A DNA stretch of 64,000 nucleotides from Telmatospirillum sp. J64-1 (GTDB lineage Bacteria > Pseudomonadota > Alphaproteobacteria > Rhodospirillales > Magnetospirillaceae), in contig NZ_SBHN01000001.1 in the NCBI RefSeq assembly GCF_006980715.1, positions 248,001 to 312,000 on the forward strand. Direction: 5' to 3'. Every line of letters starts with the position of its first letter. Positions within the stretch are counted from its first letter, which is position 1. Positions 1-8,835 of this stretch are shown here, one piece after another. The translations under genes were made by a program, and so were the position numbers. Below the pieces are notes generated by a model, which was given only the letters and a program-made list of their open reading frames with translations, was not told where the DNA came from and made no database searches.

Positions 1-1010
1 AGCTTCAGCTTCCAGATCAGGTTGTCGGTGTCCTGGATGCCCGAATTGGCGCCGCGTGCGCCGAAGGGCGAGACCTGATGGGCCGAATCGCCGACGAACA
101 GCACCCGGCCCTTGCGGAAGTCCTTCATGCGGCGGCATTGGAAGGTATAGACGCTGACCCATTCCAGCTCGAATTCCTTGTCCTCGCCCAGCATGGCCTG
201 GATGCGGGGGATGACCTTCTCCGGCTTGCGCTCCTCTTCGGGGTCGGCCTGCCAGCCGAGCTGGAAGTCGATGCGCCAGACATTGTCCGACTGGCGGTGC
301 AGCAGGACGGACTGGTTGGGATGGAAGGGAGGGTCGAACCAGAACCAGCGCTCGGCCGGGAAATCGGCATGCATGACGATATCGGCGATCAGGAAGCGGT
401 CCATGAAGACCTTGCCGTCGATATCCAGCCCCATCATGGTGCGAATCGAGCTGCGCGCGCCGTCGGCGACCACCAGCCAGCCGGTTTCCAGCGTATAGAA
501 GCCGTCCGGCGTCTGCACATCCAGCGTGGTCTTGTCCGTTCCGGCCTCGACCGCCACCACGCGGTTCTTCCAGCGCAGGTCGATATTGGGCAGTTCCGCG
601 CAGCGCTTCACCAGGAATTCTTCCAGGTAGTATTGCTGCAGGTTGATCATTCCCGGACGCTTGTGGTCGGGTTGGGGGCAGAGATTGAAGCTGTAGACCT
701 CTTCCTCGCGGAAGAAGGTGCGGCCGACATTCCAGCTGACGCCCTTGGTGCAGCAGGCATCGCCGACGCCCAGGCGGTCGAGGACCTCCAGCGCCCGCTT
801 GGCATAGCAGACCCCGCGCGAACCGACCGAGACGGTGTTGTCGTCATCGAGCACGACGACCGGGATGCCCTGCTGCGCCAGGTCGATGGCCGCCGTCAGC
901 CCCACTGGACCGGCACCGACGACGATGGCGGGATGGCGCCCGGCCTGTCCGGCCTTCTGTTCGGACGGCTGGACATAATCGAATTTCGGGTATGTGTAAG
1001 TGCTGAGCAA
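1..1010 (-). CDS. FAD-dependent aromatic monooxygenase, C-terminus cut by window edge
   Basis: Cytoplasmic class A flavoprotein hydroxylase (MhpA/TfdB-like), expected to add one oxygen to a phenolic ring using NAD(P)H. The 336 visible residues carry the dinucleotide motif GAGPVG at residues 31-36 and the FAD-ribityl motif VLFVGDSAHQVSPFGARG near residue 300. The family is usually about 540 residues, so roughly 200 are missing beyond the left edge. No ATG fits in frame. The TTG chosen has GGGAGG five bases upstream. The gene lies 53 bases after the metallo-beta-lactamase-fold gene on the same strand, so the two probably form an operon divergent from the ring-cleavage dioxygenase. The exact aromatic substrate cannot be read from the sequence. 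Confidence 0.88.
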   Translation of the reverse strand, partial: MLSTYTYPKFDYVQPSEQKAGQAGRHPAIVVGAGPVGLTAAIDLAQQGIPVVVLDDDNTVSVGSRGVCYAKRALEVLDRLGVGDACCTKGVSWNVGRTFFREEEVYSFNLCPQPDHKRPGMINLQQYYLEEFLVKRCAELPNIDLRWKNRVVAVEAGTDKTTLDVQTPDGFYTLETGWLVVADGARSSIRTMMGLDIDGKVFMDRFLIADIVMHADFPAERWFWFDPPFHPNQSVLLHRQSDNVWRIDFQLGWQADPEEERKPEKVIPRIQAMLGEDKEFELEWVSVYTFQCRRMKDFRKGRVLFVGDSAHQVSPFGARGANSGIQDTDNLIWKLK

Positions 1011-1063
1011 CGCTTCCTCCCTTATGCTTTTTTTAGCTTTGTTGGACGTTGTCGCTTCGAGGC

Positions 1064-2026
1064 TCAATCCGCCTGTAAACCGTGCCACATTTCCTTGTCG
1101 CGTTCTGCCGTCCAGATGCGCGGATGCGCTATGCCCTTGGCTTCGTCCACCGCGCGGGTGACATCGAAGGGCAGGCAATGCTCGTAGATGAAGACATGGC
1201 CGAATTTCGGGTCCATGACCTTGCGGGTATGGGCCATGGCCTGCTTCAGGGTCATGTCGGCGGCGACGGCTTCCTGGGCGCAGCGGAACAGGGTGGTGAC
1301 GAAATCCTGGGTGTAGTCCAGGCCGGCGGCCACTTCGCGGGGTGACATCAGCGCCGGGCCACGCCCGGGGACCAGCTTTTCAGGGGCCAGGGCGCGCAGG
1401 CGGTCCAGCGTCGCGGGCCATTCCGCCAGATGGGCGTCGCCGGTGTAGCAGGCCGCTTCGCATTCCACCAGATCGCCCGAGAACAGCACCTTCTCGGCGG
1501 GCAGCCAGACAATTGTGTCGCCCTTGGTATGGCCTGCGCCCGGATGCATGATCCGGATTTCGACACCGCCCATGAACAGCGTCATCTCTTCCTTGAAGAC
1601 CAGGGTCGGCCAGGTCAGGCCGGGGACGGATTCGAAATTTTGAAACAGGCGCGGAAAGCGTTCGTATTCGGACTGCATGTCCTGCGCGCCACGTTCGACG
1701 ATCAGGTCATAGGTGCCCTGGCTGGCGATGATTTCCTGGCAGCCTTCGGGCCCATAGGCCGAGGCGCCCAGCACGCGCACGGCGTGATAATGGCTGAGCA
1801 CCAGATACTTGATCGGCTTGTCGGTGACCTTGCGGATTTCGTCGATCAGGCGCCGGGCCATCACCGGTGTCGCCAGGGCATCGACGATCAGCACCCCTTC
1901 GTCGGTGATGACCACTCCCGTATTGGGATCGCCTTCCGCCGTATAGCCCCAGGCATGGTCGGACAACTGGGTGAAGCTGGCCTTCTTTTCCTCCAGGTCG
2001 GCAACCGAGGCGAATTGCTTTGTCAT
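1064..2026 (-). CDS. MBL-fold metallo-hydrolase with altered metal motif
   Basis: Metallo-beta-lactamase-fold protein of 320 residues. The usual HxHxDH metal motif reads HYHAVR within SHYHAVRVLGASAYG (about residues 78-92), so the first two histidines remain but the Asp-His pair of the second metal site is replaced by Val-Arg. Later ligands GAGHTKGD and SGDLVE are present. I chose the ATG that starts MTKQFAS because GAGGA sits just upstream. A longer start 28 codons earlier has no good ribosome site. The gene is first in the minus-strand unit leading to the flavin hydroxylase. A hydrolytic step in aromatic catabolism is an inference from position only. Confidence 0.85.
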   Translation of the reverse strand: MTKQFASVADLEEKKASFTQLSDHAWGYTAEGDPNTGVVITDEGVLIVDALATPVMARRLIDEIRKVTDKPIKYLVLSHYHAVRVLGASAYGPEGCQEIIASQGTYDLIVERGAQDMQSEYERFPRLFQNFESVPGLTWPTLVFKEEMTLFMGGVEIRIMHPGAGHTKGDTIVWLPAEKVLFSGDLVECEAACYTGDAHLAEWPATLDRLRALAPEKLVPGRGPALMSPREVAAGLDYTQDFVTTLFRCAQEAVAADMTLKQAMAHTRKVMDPKFGHVFIYEHCLPFDVTRAVDEAKGIAHPRIWTAERDKEMWHGLQAD

Positions 2027-2238
2027 TGTTATGTCCTCAAGGCTCGAATTCCGGTGCGGGGGCATGACGCGGACGTCCTTCGGCACCCCCGATTTTCCAA
2101 ATTGCGACACAAGTTATGAAATTCAGAATCTATTCCGTCAATCGGAAAGAGGGTGCGGTCTCGCCTCCTGGTCGTAAGGGGTGGGGCTATTTCTTTCGTG
2201 GGAATGGGGCGGAAGGGCCATTTTTCCGCTTGGAATAT

Positions 2239-2283
2239 GTTTCAAATGAAACTAATTTTGCATGGGAAAGTTTCAAATGAAAC
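2239..2283. promoter_or_regulatory. Two identical palindromic operators in the divergent promoter
   Basis: The 14-mer GTTTCAAATGAAAC (arms GTTTCA and TGAAAC) occurs at 2239-2252 and again at 2270-2283. The copies are 31 bases apart start to start, about three helical turns, so two dimers would bind the same DNA face. The 298-base gap separates the minus-strand hydrolase/hydroxylase unit from the dioxygenase gene. The IclR-family gene one gene downstream is the obvious candidate ligand. Which promoter each site controls is not visible. Confidence 0.7.
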
Positions 2284-2324
2284 GTTGTGCCGGAAAAACC
2301 GGCAGGCCAGACAGGGAGAAGAGG

Positions 2325-3464
2325 ATGAAGAACTGGATTTCGTTTCCGCGCATCGAAGGCAACGCGACGCGCCAAGCCCATTGCAGGCTGCCCGAAGGCA
2401 CCTACGAGCGGGAAGTGGGCCGCGAAGGCTTCTTCGGTCCGGCCAGCCAACTGCATCACAAGCATCCGCCGACCGGCTGGACCAGCTTTGACGGCGATCT
2501 GCGCCCGCGCGCCTTCGACACCACCCGCATCCGGGCGGTCAGCGACAATCCCTGGGATGCCGTGGCGCTGATGGGCAATGCCGCCACCCAGGTCCGCCTG
2601 TGGCGCACCGAGGGCAAGAGCCTGCTGGTTCGCAATGCCGACGGCGACGACGCCCTGTTCTTTCACCAGGGGGCGGGGGACCTATACTGCGATTACGGCC
2701 ACATGACCTTCCGCGAAGGCGATTACGTCATCCTGCCGCGCGGCACCGCCTGGCGCATCGAATGCGCCGAACCCGCCACCGTGCTGATGATCGAAGCCAC
2801 CGGCGATTCCTACAAGCTGCCGGAAAAAGGCATCGTCGGACGCCATGCCCTGTTCGATGCCGCCGTGCTGGACGTGCCCGCGATCGACGAAGCCTTCCTG
2901 GCCCAGCAGGACGAAGCCGAGTGGACCATCCACATCAAGCGCGGCAACCACCTGTCCCGTCAGACCTTCCCCTTCAATCCGCTGGATGCCCAGGGCTGGC
3001 ATGGCGACCTGGCCCCGGTGAAGCTGAACTGGCGCGACATCCGCCCGCTGATGAGCGCGCGCTACCACTTGCCGCCTTCGGCCCATGCCACCTTCCTGGC
3101 CGGTGGGGTGATCATCTGCACCTTCGTTCCGCGCCCCATCGAATCCGATCCGGACGCGCTGAAGCTGCCCTATTACCATTCCAACGAGGATTTCGACGAA
3201 GTGCTGTTCTACCACAAGGGGCAGTTCTTCTCGCGCGACAACATCCATCCCGGCATGATCACCTATCATCCCAACGGCTTCGTCCATGGCCCCCATCCCA
3301 AGGCCTATGAGACGGCGATGCGATACGGCCGTAAGGAGACCGACGAGGTGGCGGTGATGATCGACACCCGCCAGCCGCTGGAGGTCTACCCCCTGCCGCC
3401 GGAGGTCGAGTGGGAAGGCTATGTCCATTCCTGGAAGCAGCCGGAAAACGCAGCGGCTGAATAA
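2325..3464 (+). CDS. hmgA: Homogentisate 1,2-dioxygenase family ring-cleavage enzyme
   Basis: Cupin-fold, non-haem Fe(II) extradiol dioxygenase of 379 residues, related to homogentisate 1,2-dioxygenase, which opens 2,5-dihydroxyphenylacetate to maleylacetoacetate. The metal region YYHSNEDFDE supplies probable ligands His285 and Glu292, and HPNGFVHGPHP supplies His321. Bacterial HmgA is usually longer (about 430 residues), so a related hydroquinone-type substrate is possible. The start MKNWISF follows AGGGAG. A start 21 codons earlier would lie inside the operator region. No maleylacetoacetate isomerase or fumarylacetoacetase lies in the window, so the rest of the route must be elsewhere. Confidence 0.78.
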   Translation: MKNWISFPRIEGNATRQAHCRLPEGTYEREVGREGFFGPASQLHHKHPPTGWTSFDGDLRPRAFDTTRIRAVSDNPWDAVALMGNAATQVRLWRTEGKSLLVRNADGDDALFFHQGAGDLYCDYGHMTFREGDYVILPRGTAWRIECAEPATVLMIEATGDSYKLPEKGIVGRHALFDAAVLDVPAIDEAFLAQQDEAEWTIHIKRGNHLSRQTFPFNPLDAQGWHGDLAPVKLNWRDIRPLMSARYHLPPSAHATFLAGGVIICTFVPRPIESDPDALKLPYYHSNEDFDEVLFYHKGQFFSRDNIHPGMITYHPNGFVHGPHPKAYETAMRYGRKETDEVAVMIDTRQPLEVYPLPPEVEWEGYVHSWKQPENAAAE

Positions 3465-3502
3465 GTCTTTATCCTGACGCCATTCCCGTGGCTAGAATGC
3501 CT

Positions 3503-3527
3503 CCTGTCCCCGGCTCGCGGGGACAGG
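3503..3527. other. 9-bp inverted repeat between dioxygenase and IclR genes
   Basis: CCTGTCCCC and GGGGACAGG form a perfect nine-pair stem with a seven-base loop. It sits just upstream of the AAGGAG ribosome site of the IclR gene. There is no T-run, so it is not a classical terminator. It could reduce read-through, protect the upstream mRNA end or act as an operator. Confidence 0.5.
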
Positions 3528-3543
3528 TAAGGAGACGAGCCCG

Positions 3544-4338
3544 GTGAGTGACAACGGAGAAGGCAAGCACGGCGTCCAGTCCATCGAGATCGGCATGCAT
3601 GTCCTGCGTGCCGTGGCCAGCGGCGACCGGCCGATGATGCTGAAGGAAATCGCCGCCGTCGCGGGGATGCCGGCCTCGAAGGCCCATCGCTATCTGGTCA
3701 GCCTGATCCGCTCGGGGATGGTCGAGCAATTGCCCAGTACCTCGCGCTACGAACTGGGCCCGGCCGCCCTGACCATCGGTTTGGCGGCCATCGACCGGCT
3801 GGACCGCATCCAGCTCGGCCTGAACGCCATCGCGGAATTGCGCGACGAGATCAACGAGACCACCGCCCTGGCGGTGTGGAGCGAGAACGGCCCGGTCATC
3901 ATCCGGGGGGAAAGCCCGCGCCGTCCCATCACCGTCAATCTCATGACCGGCACAGCGCTGGACATGCTGACCTCGGCCAGCGGGCGCATCTTCGGCGCCT
4001 ATCTGCCGCCCGAGACCTATCGCTCCCTGGTGGAGCGTGAACTGGCCGAGGGCCGCGCCCCCGGCGGCATCGAGTCCTGGGAAAAGGCGCTGGAGATGTT
4101 CGGCGAAATCCGCAAGGCGGGCATCGCCAGCGTTTCGGGCTATCACCTCGTCCCCGGTGTCGAGGCGGTCGGCGCACCCGTTTTCAACTTCAAGAACGAA
4201 ATCACCCTGGCCATGCTGGCCGTGGGCATCCACGGCATGTTCGACATGGACCCCGACGGCCCCATCGTCGCCGCCTTGCGCCGCAGCGCCGCGCGGCTAT
4301 CGGCCCGGCTGGGCTATTCCCAAGGGGCGGAGGCTTAA
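3544..4338 (+). CDS. IclR-family transcriptional regulator
   Basis: A 264-residue regulator. The N-terminal winged helix-turn-helix (about residues 10-70) includes LKEIAAVAGMPASKAHRYL. The C-terminal effector domain is of the IclR GAF-like type, starting around residue 85. The start is GTG with AAGGAG nine bases upstream. It lies 79 bases after the dioxygenase gene and 54 bases before two dehydrogenase genes on the same strand. It probably senses an aromatic or hydroxyacid intermediate and acts at the paired GTTTCA/TGAAAC palindromes, which is an inference from proximity. Confidence 0.9.
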   Translation: MSDNGEGKHGVQSIEIGMHVLRAVASGDRPMMLKEIAAVAGMPASKAHRYLVSLIRSGMVEQLPSTSRYELGPAALTIGLAAIDRLDRIQLGLNAIAELRDEINETTALAVWSENGPVIIRGESPRRPITVNLMTGTALDMLTSASGRIFGAYLPPETYRSLVERELAEGRAPGGIESWEKALEMFGEIRKAGIASVSGYHLVPGVEAVGAPVFNFKNEITLAMLAVGIHGMFDMDPDGPIVAALRRSAARLSARLGYSQGAEA

Positions 4339-4392
4339 GTCCAGCGGCCCTGTCCGCCGCCTTCATTCACGGCAACCTATCCGGAGAAGATC

Positions 4393-5262
4393 ATGAAAAT
4401 CGCTTTCCTTGGACTTGGAGTCATGGGGGCTCCGATGGCCCGCCATCTGGCCGCGAAGGGCCACGAGGTGACCGTCTACAACCGGACGGCCGCGAAGGCG
4501 GAACAATGGGTCGCGGAGCATGGCGGCCGTGCCGCCGCGACACCGCGCGAGGCAGCGGCCGGGCAGGACATCGTGATGAGCTGCGTCGGCAATGACGACG
4601 ACCTGCGCTCGGTGACGATGGGGCCGGACGGGGCGCTTGCGGGCATGACGCGCGGTGCCGTTCTCGTCGATCACACCACGGCGTCGGCCGATATCGCGCG
4701 CGAGCTTTATGCCGCCGCCGGAGAAACCGGCATCGGCTTCATCGACGCCCCCGTCTCGGGCGGCCAGGCGGGCGCCGAGAACGGCGTGCTGACGGTGATG
4801 TGCGGCGGCGATGCCGAGGTCTTCGCCAAGGTCGAGCCGGCGATCATGAGCTTCGCCCGCTCGGTACGCCTGCTCGGCCCTGCCGGTTCGGGGCAGCTGG
4901 CGAAGATGGTCAACCAGATCTGCATCGCCGGTCTCGTCCAGGGCCTGGCGGAAGGCATCCATTTCGCCCAGGCCGCCGGTCTCGATGTCGAGGCGGTGCT
5001 CGACGTCATCTCGAAAGGCGCCGCCGGTTCCTGGCAGATGGAGAATCGCGGCAAGACCATGAATGAAGGCAAGTTCGATTTCGGCTTCGCCGTCGACTGG
5101 ATGCGCAAGGATCTTGGCATCTGCCTCGCAGAGGCGCGCCGGAACAAGGCCTCCCTGCCGGTGGCGGCCCTGGTCGACCAGTTCTATGCCGACATCCAGA
5201 AGGCCGGCGGCGGGCGCTGGGATACGTCGAGCCTGATCACCCGTCTCCGCCTGCCGCAGTAA
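4393..5262 (+). CDS. NAD(P)-dependent 3-hydroxyisobutyrate dehydrogenase family enzyme
   Basis: Beta-hydroxyacid dehydrogenase of 289 residues, the normal length for 3-hydroxyisobutyrate dehydrogenase or tartronate semialdehyde reductase. The Rossmann motif GLGVMGAPMA starts at residue 7. The substrate loop DAPVSGGQAGAENG and the catalytic lysine region GSGQLAKMVNQ are intact. It oxidises or reduces a 3-hydroxy acid in the cytoplasm; the family does not reveal which. It is followed after 12 bases by a D-2-hydroxyacid dehydrogenase, so the pair probably handles successive hydroxyacid intermediates. Both precede a carboxylate transporter. Confidence 0.88.
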   Translation: MKIAFLGLGVMGAPMARHLAAKGHEVTVYNRTAAKAEQWVAEHGGRAAATPREAAAGQDIVMSCVGNDDDLRSVTMGPDGALAGMTRGAVLVDHTTASADIARELYAAAGETGIGFIDAPVSGGQAGAENGVLTVMCGGDAEVFAKVEPAIMSFARSVRLLGPAGSGQLAKMVNQICIAGLVQGLAEGIHFAQAAGLDVEAVLDVISKGAAGSWQMENRGKTMNEGKFDFGFAVDWMRKDLGICLAEARRNKASLPVAALVDQFYADIQKAGGGRWDTSSLITRLRLPQ

Positions 5263-5274
5263 CGGGGGCGAGAC

Positions 5275-6237
5275 ATGAGCGAGACGAACAAGCCGGAGAT
5301 TCTGCTCACCGGGGGAATCCCGTCCTTCGCGGCTGGGGATTTCGAAAGCCGTTTTTCCCTTCACCGCCTCGGGGAGGCCACGGACGAGGAAGGCTTCCTG
5401 AAGGAGATCGGTCCGCGTATCCGCGGCGTGGTGGCGAACGGCAAGGTCGATGCCGGGCTGATCGCCCGTCTTCCGGCGCTTGAGATCGTCGCCAATTTCG
5501 GCGTCGGCTACGACCGCGTGGATGTCGCCGCCGCTGCCGCGCGGAACATTGTCGTGACCAACACGCCGGATGTCCTGACGGAGGAAGTGGCCGATTTCAC
5601 GCTCGGCCTGATGCTCGCCACCGTCCGGCGGATCCCCCAGGCGGATCGCTACCTGCGGGCCGGGCGCTGGCTGGAGGGAGCCTTTCCGCTGTCTGCCTCG
5701 CTGCGCGGGCGGAAGATAGGCATCGTCGGCCTGGGGCGCATCGGCAAGGCCATCGCCAAGCGCTGCGCCGCCTTCGACTTGGAGATCGCCTATTACGGGC
5801 GGCGCCGGCAGGATGTGCCCTACCGCTACTATTCCTCCCTGACGGAGATGGCGCGGGACAGCGATATCCTGATCGTCATCCTGCCCGCCTCCGACGAGAC
5901 CCTGGGGCTGATCGATGCCGAGGTCCTGACGGCGCTGGGACCGCAGGGCATCCTCGTCAATGTGGCGCGGGGCACGGTGGTCGATCAGCCCGCACTCGTC
6001 GCGGCCCTGCAGGAAGGGCGCATCCTGGCCGCCGGTCTCGACGTCTTCGCCGAGGAACCGCATGTCCCGCAAGAGCTTGTGGCGCTCGACAACGTGGTCC
6101 TGACACCGCATGTCGGCTCTGCGACCCTCCATACCCGGCAAGGGATGTGGCGGCTGGTCCTGGATAATCTCGACTCATGGTTCCGGGGACAGGGGCCGCT
6201 GACCCCGGTGGCGGAAACGCCCTGGCCCAGGCGGTGA
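5275..6237 (+). CDS. D-2-hydroxyacid dehydrogenase (glyoxylate/hydroxypyruvate reductase type)
   Basis: D-isomer 2-hydroxyacid dehydrogenase of 320 residues. The NAD(P) motif GLGRIG lies near residue 150. The catalytic Arg lies in NVARGTVVDQ, the Glu in AEEPHVPQ and the His in TPHVGSAT. The likely reaction is reduction of glyoxylate, hydroxypyruvate or a related 2-oxoacid with NADPH or NADH. It is the last gene of a run that ends at an 11-bp hairpin. Together with the preceding 3-hydroxyacid dehydrogenase it suggests C3 or C4 hydroxyacid metabolism. Confidence 0.9.
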   Translation: MSETNKPEILLTGGIPSFAAGDFESRFSLHRLGEATDEEGFLKEIGPRIRGVVANGKVDAGLIARLPALEIVANFGVGYDRVDVAAAAARNIVVTNTPDVLTEEVADFTLGLMLATVRRIPQADRYLRAGRWLEGAFPLSASLRGRKIGIVGLGRIGKAIAKRCAAFDLEIAYYGRRRQDVPYRYYSSLTEMARDSDILIVILPASDETLGLIDAEVLTALGPQGILVNVARGTVVDQPALVAALQEGRILAAGLDVFAEEPHVPQELVALDNVVLTPHVGSATLHTRQGMWRLVLDNLDSWFRGQGPLTPVAETPWPRR

Positions 6238-6298
6238 CGCCGCCTTCTTTGGTCCTTTTTCATAAATCCTACGGCATAGTCCGCCAGTCTTGCACAAA

Positions 6299-6324
6299 CA
6301 GGGCGATCCTCAGGGATCGCCCTG
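6299..6324. terminator. Perfect 11-bp hairpin after the dehydrogenase genes
   Basis: CAGGGCGATCC and GGATCGCCCTG pair perfectly around the loop TCAG. No T-run follows on the plus strand. On the minus strand the stem is followed by TTTGT. It marks the boundary between the dehydrogenase unit and the tricarboxylate transporter unit. Confidence 0.6.
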
Positions 6325-6508
6325 CAAGTTATGACGTTTCCGTGTTTTCCCTGCGATGAAAGATGGATGAAAGAGTCCGCTGATATAATGCGTTCTATAG
6401 GGGTAGAGCCTGCGGTATGTCGGGCACGGCCCTATAGGTGGAAACGTTGAGCGATTCAGTGGGCGCAGAAAAACAACAGAGCGTGCTGAAGCGGTCCAAG
6501 GAGACGGA

Positions 6509-7609
6509 ATGCGCGGGAACATGGCGCAGATTTCCCGGTTGCCGCACTACGCGGGGTTGACGCTGCTGCTTCTGGCCTTCACGCCGGGGGCAGTCCATGC
6601 CGCCTCGGCCGAGGACGACTGGAAGGTCGAGTGGGTCGTTCCCTTCCAGCCGGGCGGGGGAACCGACATCTGGGCGCGTTATCTGGCCGCACGTCTGCAG
6701 GACGAGCTGCGAGATACGGCCTCGATCCATATCCGCAATATTCCTGGCGGCGGCTCGACCAAGGGCGCCAACTACTTTCACGGCCGCGCGCAATCCGACG
6801 GTTCCATGCTGTTCAGCGCGACCGCTTCGACCCAGATCGCGCATCTGCTCGGCGACCGGCGCGTCCAGTACGATTATTCGGACTGGCAGGTGCTGGCGGC
6901 GTCCGGCAGCGGCGGGGTTGTCTATGTATCCAGCGAAACCGGCATTTTGGGCCCCGAGGAGATCGCCAAGCTGAAGGGGCGCTCCCTGAAATTCGGCAGC
7001 ATCGGTGCAGCCACCCTGGACATGGTGCCGCTGCTCGCCTTCGAGATGCTGGGGCTGGACGTCAAGGTCGTCTTCGGCATGTCGAGCCGGGGCGCGGCCC
7101 GGCTGGGGCTGGAGCGCGGCGAGTTCGAGATCGATTACCAGACCTCTTCGGCCTATCTGACCGAGGTTCTGCCGCTGATCAAGGCGGGCAAGGCCGTCCC
7201 GCTGATGTCCTGGGGCGTGCTCGACAAGACGGGAAAGGTGGTGCGCGATCCCTCCTTCCCGGAATTGCCGACATTCGTCGAAGTCTACGAGCAGGTCCAT
7301 GGCCAGCCGCCTTCGGGGGCGATGTGGGAGGCCTGGTCGGCCGCCTTCAAGATCGGCTATTCGGCCCACAAGATGCTGTTCATGCCGAAGGGAACCTCCG
7401 AGGAGGTGGCCGAAATCTACAAGGCGGCGCTGTCGCGCATCGCCATGGACGAAGCCTTCCAGGAAAAGTCCCGCGATGCCACCGGTGCCTATTCCCTGGT
7501 CGTCGGGAAAGAGGCAGAAGCCCTGCTGAAACTGGGCACGACGATGGATCGCCCGATCAGGGAATGGTTCCTGAGCTGGCTGAAGAAACGTTTCGAGGTC
7601 ACGCCATGA
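6509..7609 (+). CDS. Tripartite tricarboxylate transporter substrate-binding protein (first)
   Basis: Periplasmic Bug/TctC-family solute receptor, 366 residues. A signal peptide (residues 1-32, ending AVHAAS) is followed by the family start WVVPFQPGGGTDIWARYLA. It lacks the usual strict GGG-D-RxxA spacing but keeps PGGGTD. The ribosome site AAGGAG precedes the ATG. It should bind a carboxylate and hand it to TctA/TctB encoded downstream. It is about 40 residues longer than typical TctC proteins. A second receptor follows, so this transporter probably serves two ligands or the copies differ in affinity. Confidence 0.87.
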   Translation: MRGNMAQISRLPHYAGLTLLLLAFTPGAVHAASAEDDWKVEWVVPFQPGGGTDIWARYLAARLQDELRDTASIHIRNIPGGGSTKGANYFHGRAQSDGSMLFSATASTQIAHLLGDRRVQYDYSDWQVLAASGSGGVVYVSSETGILGPEEIAKLKGRSLKFGSIGAATLDMVPLLAFEMLGLDVKVVFGMSSRGAARLGLERGEFEIDYQTSSAYLTEVLPLIKAGKAVPLMSWGVLDKTGKVVRDPSFPELPTFVEVYEQVHGQPPSGAMWEAWSAAFKIGYSAHKMLFMPKGTSEEVAEIYKAALSRIAMDEAFQEKSRDATGAYSLVVGKEAEALLKLGTTMDRPIREWFLSWLKKRFEVTP

Positions 7610-7682
7610 CGGCAATGCCTTGAGACCCGTTCAAGCCTGACCGCCCCCTATCAGGCCTTCAACAACAAGAAGTAATGCGACG

Positions 7683-7703
7683 CTGCGGAGCATAGTTCCG
7701 CAG
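7683..7703. other. 7-bp hairpin between the two TctC-type genes
   Basis: CTGCGGA and TCCGCAG form a perfect stem with a seven-base loop in the 176-base gap between the two receptor genes. CCTTTT follows some ten bases later. It may attenuate transcription or protect the mRNA end. This is a weaker element than the stem before tctB. Confidence 0.4.
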
Positions 7704-7785
7704 AAGGGGGACCTTTTGCCTGGATGAAGCGGTTTCCGCTCTTCCGGATCTTCGAGTTAGCAAATTTTTCTCTTGGAGGATTTCA

Positions 7786-8796
7786 ATGAAGATTACCCGC
7801 CGGACCTTCGGGCGCACCGTAGCCACCCTTCTGGTCTCCGCCATGGCGTCCGGGGCGGTGCTTTCCAGCCCGGCCCATGCTGATAACTGGCCGAACCAGC
7901 CGATCAGCTTCGTCGTCGGCTTCGGCGTCGGCGGCGGCGCCGACCGCTTCGCCCGCGCCGTGGCTCAGTTCGTCGCCCCTGAACTGGGCGTTCCGGTCAC
8001 GGTCATGAACCGTCCCGGCGCCGGTGGCCAGCTCGCGGCCTCTTATGTCCTGAGCCGCCCGGCCGACGGCAACACCTTGCTGGTCAGCTCGCTGTCGCCC
8101 TATCTGGCCAACAGCATCCTGCACACCAATGCCAATTACAGCCTGGACGATTTCGCCTTCGTCAACGGCCAGTGGCCCGACTGGGATCTGATCGCCGCCC
8201 GTACCGACGCCGGCTTCTCGTCGCTGTCCGAGCTGCTGACCTCGATCAAGGAAAATCCGGGCAAGCACAGCGCCGCCGTGGTGCAGGGTTCGGCCGGTCA
8301 CCTGATCCTCTACATGATCCTGGATGCCGCCGGCGTGCCGGCTGAGAACCTGAACATCGTCACCTATGACAATGGCGGCCAGTGCCGTGCCGCCGTGGCC
8401 GGTGGTCAGGTGGACTTCTTCATCATCGGCGGCCTGGGCAGCGACGGCGTCGTCGACCAGATCAAGCCGCTGGCCGTGATGCTGGACAAGCGTTCCGACC
8501 TTTTCGACGCCCCCACGGTGAACGAAGCCCTGGAACCGCTGGGCGTGACCGTCCCGGTGGTCAGCCGGGCGACCCTGCGCGGCATGGCCGCTCCGGCCGC
8601 CTTCCGCACCCAGTATCCCGAGCGCTGGGCCAAGCTGGTCGCCGCCTATGAGCGCGCGCTGAAGAACCCCGAATTCCTGGCCTATCTGGAGCGCAACCAG
8701 ATCGGCGCCGACTGGATCGGCCCGGACGAGACGGAGCGCCAGCTGAAGGAGTTCTACACCATCGCCGAGCGCTACAAGGACCTCATGGGGAAGTAA
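7786..8796 (+). CDS. Tripartite tricarboxylate transporter substrate-binding protein (second, Tat-type signal)
   Basis: Second TctC/Bug-family receptor, 336 residues, close to family length. Its leader begins MKITRRTFGRT, which matches a twin-arginine signal, and ends SSPAHA. The ligand loops FVVGFGVGGGADRFARA and MNRPGAGGQLAASYVL are typical. TTGGAGG precedes the ATG. A strong 13-bp hairpin follows the gene, before tctB, as expected if the receptor must be made in excess over the membrane subunits. The substrate is a di- or tricarboxylate or an aromatic acid; the sequence does not decide. Confidence 0.9.
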   Translation: MKITRRTFGRTVATLLVSAMASGAVLSSPAHADNWPNQPISFVVGFGVGGGADRFARAVAQFVAPELGVPVTVMNRPGAGGQLAASYVLSRPADGNTLLVSSLSPYLANSILHTNANYSLDDFAFVNGQWPDWDLIAARTDAGFSSLSELLTSIKENPGKHSAAVVQGSAGHLILYMILDAAGVPAENLNIVTYDNGGQCRAAVAGGQVDFFIIGGLGSDGVVDQIKPLAVMLDKRSDLFDAPTVNEALEPLGVTVPVVSRATLRGMAAPAAFRTQYPERWAKLVAAYERALKNPEFLAYLERNQIGADWIGPDETERQLKEFYTIAERYKDLMGK

Positions 8797-8835
8797 GAGG
8801 GGCCGAATCTCTGGCCGAGATTTAAGAAACCGATC

